Of a stretch of DNA of 64,000 nucleotides, positions 56,547 through 64,000 are shown piece by piece. A model generated the notes under the pieces. That model had not been told where the DNA came from. It did no database searches and saw nothing but the letters and a program-made list of their open reading frames with translations. Position numbers and translations under genes: made by a program. The stretch spans positions 3,224,001-3,288,000 of the forward strand of contig NZ_CP040755.1 in NCBI RefSeq assembly GCF_024585285.1, read 5' to 3'. The stretch comes from Colwellia sp. M166. GTDB taxonomy: Bacteria > Pseudomonadota > Gammaproteobacteria > Enterobacterales > Alteromonadaceae. Within the stretch, counting starts at the first letter, position 1, and every line of letters starts with the position of its first letter.

Positions 56547-58910
56547 ATGGCGGCAAAAAAAACTTCTCAAACATCGACAAAAAAAACACGTAAGGCTAAG
56601 CCAGAAAATGCAAAAATTTCTGAGAAAATGGCTAATAGTCGAGTAAAACGACTGTTGCGTTGGTCATTTTGGTTTACGGTTAAAATGAGTGTTTTACTGA
56701 TGTTTATGCTGTTTATTTACAGTATTTATCTTGATGGTAAAGTGCGTGATAAGTTTGAAGGTCAGCGCTGGCAAGTACCCGTGCAGGTTTACGGTGCGGT
56801 TGAAGAATATAGTATTGGCAGTAAGTTAGCACTGACCAATTTGAAACAAGCTTTAATTGCCAATCGTTATAAAAAAGTGACCAAGGCTCAACGTCCGGGT
56901 GAGTTTGCTTTGTCAAAAAGTCGAGCGATTATTTATCGTCGTGCTTTTGATTTTGGTGGTGGAATTGAGCCCGCGCAAGAAATCACCATTGACCTTGCTA
57001 ATGGTAAAGTCCAAGCCTTGTATCGTAATAATGAACATGTTTCGCAGCTACGATTAGAACCCCTTTTATTGGATAGAATTTTACCTGAAAGCAAAGAAGA
57101 TCGGGTATTAGTGTCTTTACAAACCGTGCCTGAAAAGTTGTTGGATACGTTATTACTCATCGAAGACCGAGATTTCTATTTTCATCATGGCGTTTCACCA
57201 TTCGGTATTTTGCGGGCACTTTACCAAAATTTAAGAGCGGGTCGCACAGTACAAGGCGGTAGTACCTTAACGCAGCAACTGGTTAAAAATATGTTTCTAA
57301 CCAGAGAGAAAACCTTATGGCGCAAAGCTAATGAAGCCATCATGGCGCTAATTTTGGAATATCGATACAGCAAAGATCAGTTATTAGAAGCCTATATTAA
57401 TGAGGTGTACCTAGGACAACATTACGCCAATGGTATTTACGGCTTTGGCTTGGCAGCAGACTTCTACTTTGGTAAGTCTATCCAATCCCTTAATTCTGAA
57501 CAAATGGCGATGATTATTGGCCAAGTTAAAGGACCTAGTTATTATGATCCTTGGCGTTTTCCCGAGCGCACAACTAAGCGACGAGACCTAGTCTTGCGCT
57601 TAATGTATCAAGAAGAAATTATTTCTCGGCATGAGTTTGAACGGGCGGTTGAGTCGCCTTTATCGATCAGAAAAAAACGACGAGTACAGCAACAAAAGTT
57701 TCCAGCGTATTTGCAATTAGTTAAAGCCGAACTGTCACGACACTTATCAGAATACCAGCAACAATCGGGTGTACGGGTGTTTACCCGTTTTTCAATTAAT
57801 CAACAGTTAGCTTTACAAGCCAGTATTGACCAGCAATTACCGAGTTTAGAAGAAAAATCAGGCTCTGAATTACAGGTTGCTATGGTGATCTCAGATGTAA
57901 AGTCAGGCGGTATTCGGGCTTTAGCTGGCGGCAAAGAAGCGGGTTATGCTGGGTTTAATCGAGCATTGCATGCTCAACGACCTATTGGCTCGTTAATTAA
58001 ACCTGCGGTATATCTTGCGGCGTTGGAACGTTATCAGCGCTTTAATTTAGCTAGTATCATTGAAGATAGAGCTATCACACTTGCTAATGCAGGTGGGCAA
58101 GCTTGGCAGCCGAAAAATTATGATGGTAAATATCGCGGCCAAGTACATTTAATTGATGCACTGGTCTCAAGCCTTAATGTGCCGACGGTAAATCTTGGCA
58201 TGCAATTAGGTTTAGATAATGTCGCGAAAGCGATACATTTATTGGGTTATCAAGACGATATTGTTACTCGACCTTCTATGTTACTGGGGGCATTAAATAT
58301 GTCGCCAGTACAAATAAGCCAACTTTACTTGCCGATTGCTAATCATGGTGTCGCTGAAAAATCTCATGCAATCGAGCGTATTGTTAGTGCTCGTGGTGAA
58401 ACCTTATGGCAATTTCAAGCACTAGATCAGCAAATTATTTCCACACAAGCGGCTTACTTACTCGATTTTGCATTAAATAAGGTCACGACTTCAGGTACCG
58501 CTCGCTCGTTAACTTGGCGCCTTAAAGGTACAGACGTAGCAGGAAAAACCGGCACCACCAATGATCAAAGAGACAGCTGGTTTGTTGGCTATGATAATAA
58601 TACTTTAGTCACTGCTTGGTTAGGTCGAGACGATAACAAGCCAACAAAATTAACCGGTAGTAGTGGTGCATTGGTATTATTTGCTGATTTTATGAATAAA
58701 ATTGACGCTCAGAGTCGGCAAGTTAATGTCCCAGCCAGTATTGAATTAGTACGCTTTGATAATAAAAGTGGCCGGGCAGTGGTAGAAGCCTGTGATAATT
58801 CGCAGTTACTACCAGCGGTGACTACCGGCTTGATATATGAAACCCAGTGCGAACAGGATCCTAATCAACAAAAGAAGAAGTCGTGGCTTGAAAGGCTGTT
58901 TAGTGAATAA
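56547..58910 (+). CDS. mrcB: Penicillin-binding protein 1B (bifunctional)
   Basis: PBP1b polymerises glycan strands and crosslinks them in the periplasm. The 787-residue protein has a Lys-rich cytoplasmic start, one membrane helix (~40-63), a UB2H-type region, a GT51 domain with the glutamate in LIEDRDFYFHHG and GGSTLTQQLVKN, and a transpeptidase domain with SxxK (GSLIKP), SxN (SSLN) and KTG (GKTGTT). Its outer-membrane activator in E. coli is LpoB, which is not seen here; the nearby LpoA serves PBP1a in E. coli. Confidence 0.97.
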   Translation: MAAKKTSQTSTKKTRKAKPENAKISEKMANSRVKRLLRWSFWFTVKMSVLLMFMLFIYSIYLDGKVRDKFEGQRWQVPVQVYGAVEEYSIGSKLALTNLKQALIANRYKKVTKAQRPGEFALSKSRAIIYRRAFDFGGGIEPAQEITIDLANGKVQALYRNNEHVSQLRLEPLLLDRILPESKEDRVLVSLQTVPEKLLDTLLLIEDRDFYFHHGVSPFGILRALYQNLRAGRTVQGGSTLTQQLVKNMFLTREKTLWRKANEAIMALILEYRYSKDQLLEAYINEVYLGQHYANGIYGFGLAADFYFGKSIQSLNSEQMAMIIGQVKGPSYYDPWRFPERTTKRRDLVLRLMYQEEIISRHEFERAVESPLSIRKKRRVQQQKFPAYLQLVKAELSRHLSEYQQQSGVRVFTRFSINQQLALQASIDQQLPSLEEKSGSELQVAMVISDVKSGGIRALAGGKEAGYAGFNRALHAQRPIGSLIKPAVYLAALERYQRFNLASIIEDRAITLANAGGQAWQPKNYDGKYRGQVHLIDALVSSLNVPTVNLGMQLGLDNVAKAIHLLGYQDDIVTRPSMLLGALNMSPVQISQLYLPIANHGVAEKSHAIERIVSARGETLWQFQALDQQIISTQAAYLLDFALNKVTTSGTARSLTWRLKGTDVAGKTGTTNDQRDSWFVGYDNNTLVTAWLGRDDNKPTKLTGSSGALVLFADFMNKIDAQSRQVNVPASIELVRFDNKSGRAVVEACDNSQLLPAVTTGLIYETQCEQDPNQQKKKSWLERLFSE

Positions 58911-58983
58911 CTAAGCTAGATACAAAACAACAAACGTTAATGAGAGCTAATGTTAGTCTTAAAATTAAGGACTTGGTGATATA

Positions 58984-59014
58984 AAAAAAGCAAATCAGGG
59001 ATTTGCTTTTTTGT
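58984..59014. terminator. Bidirectional terminator between mrcB and dolP
   Basis: AAAAAAGCAAATC pairs with GATTTGCTTTTTT around an AGG loop, with A- and T-runs on both sides. Confidence 0.88.
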
Positions 59015-59047
59015 TTTATCTGCCTAGTGTATGCTCTTTGAAAGGGA

Positions 59048-59620
59048 TTATTTTAAGTATTCGAAAATTTTAAATACTCGGTTAACGCCGCCAACATTAC
59101 GTGCAATATCAACGGCAATGGCGGCTTGAGCTTTAGTAATTAACCCCATAAGAAACACTTCGCCATTTTCTGTCACGACTTTAATGTTACTCGAGTCGAG
59201 TTCTTCATTGCCAAATAACGCGGCTTTTACTTTTGATGTTAGCCAAACGTCGTTGGTTTTTGTGGTAAAAGACGTGGTATTACTAACACGAATTTGGTTG
59301 TGAAGTTGGTTGACACCATTAACGTCATTAATCGCTTTTATCGCTTGGTCGCGTAAATAACTATTAGGCGCTTGTCCAACAACCAGTACGCTGCCATTAA
59401 CACTGACAACATGCAAATTAGTGTTGTTTTTTAAGGCCTCGCTATTCGCTATATTGGCATGGGCATCGAGTTCAATTTTCTGATCGTCTATTTGATTACC
59501 CAAAGAGCGATTATCAGTTGCGACACTTGCGCCACCGACCACACCAACGACAGCAGCAGCAACACAGCCTTGCAGCAGGGCTGCTAAAGCAAGTGTGCTG
59601 ATAATTGATTTTATCGACAT
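59048..59620 (-). CDS. dolP: Outer-membrane lipoprotein DolP (YraP), two BON domains
   Basis: DolP is a lipoprotein that supports outer-membrane integrity. The 190-residue protein has a lipobox (LLQGC at ~15-19) and two BON domains (~55-115 and ~125-190; VVSVNGSVLVVGQAP and NGEVFLMGLIT). It follows diaA by one base on the same strand and is the last gene of the lpoA-yraN-diaA-dolP group. Confidence 0.95.
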   Translation of the reverse strand: MSIKSIISTLALAALLQGCVAAAVVGVVGGASVATDNRSLGNQIDDQKIELDAHANIANSEALKNNTNLHVVSVNGSVLVVGQAPNSYLRDQAIKAINDVNGVNQLHNQIRVSNTTSFTTKTNDVWLTSKVKAALFGNEELDSSNIKVVTENGEVFLMGLITKAQAAIAVDIARNVGGVNRVFKIFEYLK

Positions 59621-59621
59621 A

Positions 59622-60233
<612 letters not shown>

Positions 60234-60253
60234 TCATTTCGTAAAGGCATTGA

Positions 60254-60628
60254 TTAAAAGGCATTTTTAAGCCAAGTAATTTCTGGGTTGTTAATGTCAC
60301 CTTGCATGGCGATAACATCGAATCGGCAAGGGGTATTATATTCATTTAATCCTGCTTGTTGCAGATAAAATTCAGCACATTGTTTAATTTTTTGCTGTTT
60401 TTTTACTGATACCGCAGCTAAAGCACCACCAAAGTGTGAATTTTTGCGGTATTTCACTTCAACAAACACCCAAATGTCATGCTCAGTCATAATTAAATCA
60501 ATTTCACCACGGCGGTTTTGAAAATTACAGCTTCGTAATAATAAACCCTGCTGGGTTAAATAGCGCGCGGCTAATTGCTCACTATTTTTCCCCGTGGTGA
60601 CGGTATTGGTTTTATTAGTCCATAGCAA
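60254..60628 (-). CDS. yraN: YraN family protein (UPF0102)
   Basis: The 124-residue protein has the nuclease-like core of the UPF0102 family, RRGEIDLIMTEHDIWVFVEVKYR, with the acidic residues of a restriction-endonuclease-type site. Its function is not known. Its start lies inside the end of lpoA (14-base overlap), and diaA follows 41 bases on. Confidence 0.94.
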   Translation of the reverse strand: MLWTNKTNTVTTGKNSEQLAARYLTQQGLLLRSCNFQNRRGEIDLIMTEHDIWVFVEVKYRKNSHFGGALAAVSVKKQQKIKQCAEFYLQQAGLNEYNTPCRFDVIAMQGDINNPEITWLKNAF

Positions 60629-62492
60629 TTTCTTGCACCTTACTACGACTATATTTACCCCAAATTAAGCTACGCTTCAAAATATTATCACTGCCAAGTT
60701 GTAATATGCCAGTTTGACCATAATGACGGACATAAGTTTTATTTTGCATCGCAGAAATTTTATCGACTAAGGCTAAACTATCAAATCCCATAGCAAATAT
60801 GGTTTGTAAGCTATCACTGCGGTTAGGCCATAATTTTTTTGCTTGTGCTACTAAAGCTTTATTTTGTAGCTTACTTTTTAACTGCCAAGGCATTTCAGTA
60901 AAGATTAAACCGGATAAATCACGATTATCACTTTTATCTATTTTAGTGCTGTGACTGCGAGAACTAGCATATACCGGAATTAAATCAGCAAATGGGCTGA
61001 TATTTACGTCGATATAAGGTTTTAATAATTTTGTCTCTAGCGGTAAGCCAACCACGTAAATCATATCGATATCGCGACGATTACGTAGTTCGCTCTTAAT
61101 TGAGTATTTAATATGCCTATTAAGCTCTTTGGTTCTTTGTTGGCTTAAGTCGACGCCAAGACTTGCTTGCAGTTGATTTTGCATTTTTGCGTCATTATTA
61201 AAAAACACCATCTCTGGCGTTTGGCCCGTAATGTGCTGCCATTGTTGGCTGAATGTTTGCGCGATACGGCGGCTAGCATTGTCTTGATGGCTTAAAATAA
61301 GAGGCTGTTGATAATGTTGACGACTAAGCGTTGTAGCCGCTTGCATTGCCTCATCTTCTGGTCGCATTGATAAGGCAACTTGATGTGGCAGCAAGTTAAC
61401 CTCTTCAGGCAGGTTAAGCAATAATGTTGGTAGTGTAATTTCAGTTTGTGCTAAGTAGCTTGTTACATTCTCTTTTAATAATGGGCCAATCACATAGTCG
61501 ATGCTTAGCTCGGTTAGCGTTGCGCTTAATGTGGTCATGTCCAGTGTTGCTGAATCGATAAAGTGTAAGGTTTTACCGCTGTTGATATTGTACGCAGCAA
61601 GTATGCCTTGCTGAGCAACTTTACCGGCACGTTCTTGCTTACCAGACAGTGGAATAATAACGGCAACATGCTCAAACTCATTGCTCAGTGTTGGCTGTTG
61701 TTGGTTTAAGTTAGTAACAATGTGCTGTGCAGGATGGGTTTTGAATTCTCTTTGCCATTGACTTAAATAACGCTTGAAGCGAGTGTCGTCATCACCAAAC
61801 TTATTGGCAAAAGTGAGTAACTTACTCCAACCTTTAATGTTGGGTGGCGACATTTTAACTAGCTGTTGATGCTGCCAAGGTGATAACTGGCAAAGTTGCT
61901 GCCAAATCATCTCAATATCATCAGTGCTTGCTGTTGAGTTTTTAGCAAAAGCGTGTAAGTTGGCCTCAAGTGCGGCAATGGGTAAATTTCTTTGACTTTG
62001 TACGCTTGCAAGGGTTTGATAATAATCTAGGCCATGAGTAAGTTGAGACTGTTCTTTGATATTATTGGCGCTATTCAGTGCTTGATAAGCTTTTTGTTGC
62101 TTTTCTAAAGCCAATAAGCTTTTGGCTTCTATGACCGCTAATTGATATTGCTGCTGTGGGGCTTCAGCCAAGGCATTAAGTTGTTTCACTAACCAAAGTG
62201 CTTGGTGTGCTTTGGCTTCGATTAAATATAGCTCACTGGCCGTTAGTAGCGAAGTCACTGCGGCGTCATTTTCGTTTGATGACATCTGCACCGATGCATT
62301 TGCAACCAGTTGCTCTGCCGTTAATGCGGTTTCAAGCGTTTGGATAACATCCGTTTTTTTTACTGATGACTTTGCTGGTTTATTTAGCTGAGTTGTTGAG
62401 CAGCTAGTTAAAATAGCGACCGTTGCTAGTGCACATAAGCGACTTTTATGTGATGAAAACCATTTAGTGAGTGTCAAAGTTAATAAATCCAT
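60615..62492 (-). CDS. lpoA: Penicillin-binding protein activator LpoA
   Basis: LpoA is an outer-membrane lipoprotein that reaches through the peptidoglycan layer to activate a class A PBP. The ~625-residue protein begins at ATG 62492, with a lipobox ending ILTSC, a TPR-like N-terminal domain (~50-270) and a periplasmic-binding-like C-terminal domain (~280-620, with VAVIIPLSGKQERAG and GFDSLALV). A longer frame to 62570 would place the signal peptide about 26 residues inside, so it is rejected. It is divergent from rsmI across 63 bases. Confidence 0.94.
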   Translation of the reverse strand: MDLLTLTLTKWFSSHKSRLCALATVAILTSCSTTQLNKPAKSSVKKTDVIQTLETALTAEQLVANASVQMSSNENDAAVTSLLTASELYLIEAKAHQALWLVKQLNALAEAPQQQYQLAVIEAKSLLALEKQQKAYQALNSANNIKEQSQLTHGLDYYQTLASVQSQRNLPIAALEANLHAFAKNSTASTDDIEMIWQQLCQLSPWQHQQLVKMSPPNIKGWSKLLTFANKFGDDDTRFKRYLSQWQREFKTHPAQHIVTNLNQQQPTLSNEFEHVAVIIPLSGKQERAGKVAQQGILAAYNINSGKTLHFIDSATLDMTTLSATLTELSIDYVIGPLLKENVTSYLAQTEITLPTLLLNLPEEVNLLPHQVALSMRPEDEAMQAATTLSRQHYQQPLILSHQDNASRRIAQTFSQQWQHITGQTPEMVFFNNDAKMQNQLQASLGVDLSQQRTKELNRHIKYSIKSELRNRRDIDMIYVVGLPLETKLLKPYIDVNISPFADLIPVYASSRSHSTKIDKSDNRDLSGLIFTEMPWQLKSKLQNKALVAQAKKLWPNRSDSLQTIFAMGFDSLALVDKISAMQNKTYVRHYGQTGILQLGSDNILKRSLIWGKYSRSKVQEIAMD

Positions 62493-62555
62493 ACTTTTTA
62501 ATAGTGCTTTATAATAAACTTCATCCTCTTCAGTCTCAACACAAGTATTTTTAAA

Positions 62556-63407
62556 ATGTCGGATTCTCAAATTCAGCCTAGCACCTTATACATAGTTGCC
62601 ACACCTATCGGTAACCTTGGTGATATTAGTCAACGGGCGCGAGATATACTCGAACAGGTTGATATTATAGCCTGTGAAGATACGCGGCATACTCAACGAT
62701 TGTTATCAGCATTTGCCATTAAAAATAAAACTATGTCGATGCATGACCATAACGAGCGTCAACGCCAAGAACAAATAGCCGCTTTATTAAAGGAAGGTAA
62801 AAGTATTGCCTTAGTGTCGGATGCCGGTACGCCATTGATCAGCGATCCAGGTTTTCATTTAGTACGTCATTGCCGTCAACAAGGTTTAAATGTTTCGCCA
62901 ATTCCCGGTGCATGTGCTGCTATTGCTGCGCTTTCAGTTGCCGGTTTACCGACAGATCGTTTTACTTTTGAAGGTTTTCTACCATCAAAATCAGGCGCCA
63001 GACAAGCAACATTAAATGATTTGGCGAACGAAACGCGTACCTTAGTGTTTTATGATGCACCGCGTCGCGCTATTGATACCGTTGAAGATATTGTTAAAAC
63101 CCTTGGCGGTGAGCGTTATGTGGTGATGGCACGTGAATTAACCAAAACCTTTGAAACTATTCATTCTGATACCGCTGATAATTTATTAACTTTTTTACAA
63201 GCCGACCCAAATCAACTCAAAGGTGAAATGGTACTGATCATTGAAGGGAAAAAAATTGACCCTAATGACATTCCTGCGCATGTTGTGGCAACATTGAAGT
63301 TACTCTTAACCGAGATGAAACCTAAAAGAGCTTGCGCTATAGCGGCGGAAATTCATGGCGTGAAGAAAAACGCTCTGTATGACTATGCGCTGGCTATGAA
63401 AGCTTAG
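62556..63407 (+). CDS. rsmI: 16S rRNA 2'-O-ribose C1402 methyltransferase RsmI
   Basis: RsmI methylates the ribose of C1402 in the decoding centre of 16S rRNA. The 283-residue protein has TLYIVATPIGNLGDIS, ACEDTRHTQRLL, SDAGTPLISDPG and PIPGACAAIAAL, the usual blocks of this tetrapyrrole-methylase-fold family. It is divergent from lpoA, as in E. coli. Confidence 0.97.
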   Translation: MSDSQIQPSTLYIVATPIGNLGDISQRARDILEQVDIIACEDTRHTQRLLSAFAIKNKTMSMHDHNERQRQEQIAALLKEGKSIALVSDAGTPLISDPGFHLVRHCRQQGLNVSPIPGACAAIAALSVAGLPTDRFTFEGFLPSKSGARQATLNDLANETRTLVFYDAPRRAIDTVEDIVKTLGGERYVVMARELTKTFETIHSDTADNLLTFLQADPNQLKGEMVLIIEGKKIDPNDIPAHVVATLKLLLTEMKPKRACAIAAEIHGVKKNALYDYALAMKA

Positions 63408-63433
63408 AGCCTTTGCTATGAAAACATAGCGCG

Positions 63434-64000
63434 TTAGCCTATATCAACCGGCTTTATGGTGTAATTACTGATTTCTTGGCCTATATCTTTAATTGCCATA
63501 AAGCTTGCTCTGTTCTTTAGTCTTTGCAAATAAGCCAGTGTTTGTGGTTGATACTGCTTTGCTAAACCCAATAATTCCCCTAAATAAAGTGCATAACCTA
63601 CGCTGACATCAGCAATGGTAAATTTATTGTCTACTAAATAGTGCTTGTTTTCTAAGTGGATATTTAAGCGTTTTAAACGTGCTAAAAACCAAATGGCATA
63701 GTCTTTAACAACTTGTGATTGTTGGCGTTCAGGTTGCTCAAATTGGCTGTACCTTAACACTAAGGTTTGTGGAAAAGTCAGTGTGGCATCACTAGAAAAT
63801 AACCAATTCAAATAATCGCCATATTCCGGGTGTGTTACTGGCACGCTTAAGTCATGATGGGGGCAGCGTTCAGCAAGATAGAGCAGCATCGCACTCGACT
63901 CGGTTAGCGTAGTATCACCATCTTTTAGGAATGGCACAGTACCTAACGGGTTAATTGTTAAATATTCTTTTGCTAAAAAGCGCGGTGGGAAGGGCAATGA
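63434..64000 (-). CDS. Glutathione S-transferase (N-terminus cut by the window edge)
   Basis: The open frame continues to the right edge, so only the last ~188 codons are present. The part seen starts inside the thioredoxin-like domain (NPLGTVPFLKDGDTTLTESSAMLLYLAERCP) and has a C-terminal helical domain with FTIADVSVGYALYL. The first strand and helix with the catalytic residue lie outside. A TTG at 63997 is not a real start. It is convergent with rsmI. Confidence 0.85.
   Translation of the reverse strand, partial: SLPFPPRFLAKEYLTINPLGTVPFLKDGDTTLTESSAMLLYLAERCPHHDLSVPVTHPEYGDYLNWLFSSDATLTFPQTLVLRYSQFEQPERQQSQVVKDYAIWFLARLKRLNIHLENKHYLVDNKFTIADVSVGYALYLGELLGLAKQYQPQTLAYLQRLKNRASFMAIKDIGQEISNYTIKPVDIG

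Noticed and set aside
63415..63430. A small GCTATG/CATAGC hairpin after rsmI as a terminator
   Set aside because: The stem is six pairs with no T-run on either strand, too weak to call.

Overview
The window is a chromosomal segment of a marine gammaproteobacterium, most likely in or near the Colwelliaceae (Colwellia/Thalassotalea type; Alteromonadales). This rests on AT-rich, housekeeping-dominated DNA, proteins of clear gammaproteobacterial type, and conserved gene orders: rsmI/lpoA-yraN-diaA-dolP, aroQ-accB-accC, fxsA-groES-groEL, panB-panC with panP, gluQRS-dksA, and epmB divergent from efp. No rRNA, tRNA, CRISPR array, prophage or intact transposase was seen.

Layout. 1-5250: the tail of a probable metalloprotease, then an EamA transporter divergent from an overlapping operon of a MocR regulator, a Bcr/CflA-type exporter and elbB, with a small cysteine-rich Oxidored-like protein on the opposite strand. 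5250-7620: aroQ-accB-accC. 7900-12000: an overlapping three-gene unit of a PstS-like periplasmic protein, an outer-membrane porin and a membrane GGDEF-EAL protein, which may be a sensory/c-di-GMP module. 12200-17700: dsbD, then fxsA-groES-groEL with two sigma-32-type promoters and a duplicated terminator block. 17700-27000: a CBS/PAS/GGDEF/EAL protein, a LysR-controlled GST plus PNPOx-ferredoxin-reductase fusion, and the fatty acid cis/trans isomerase cti.

27000-33900 is the most decayed stretch. It holds a broken TetR gene, two related mobile-element-like repeats flanking an Aer-like chemoreceptor, a DUF3016 protein, epmB/efp, an orphan rhamnosyltransferase-like gene and a remnant of a REP-associated tyrosine transposase (RAYT) next to a palindrome. 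33900-41100: an S9 peptidase, yadGH, a TrmB-like methyltransferase, a tiny membrane peptide and panP.

41100-47300: panB-panC, folK-pcnB, gluQRS-dksA and sfsA on the minus strand. 47300-56300: pepB, a small uncharacterised protein, thpR, hrpB, an AraC regulator divergent from an aldehyde dehydrogenase, and miaA. 56500-64000: mrcB, dolP-diaA-yraN-lpoA divergent from rsmI, and a GST gene cut by the right edge.

Functional links: panP makes beta-alanine for panC, while panB makes the pantoate precursor. epmB supplies beta-lysine for EF-P. lpoA and mrcB both serve peptidoglycan synthesis. Most bases belong to ordinary core genes. The unusual signals lie in the intergenic repeats and gene remnants, the porin/GGDEF-EAL unit, and the small proteins.
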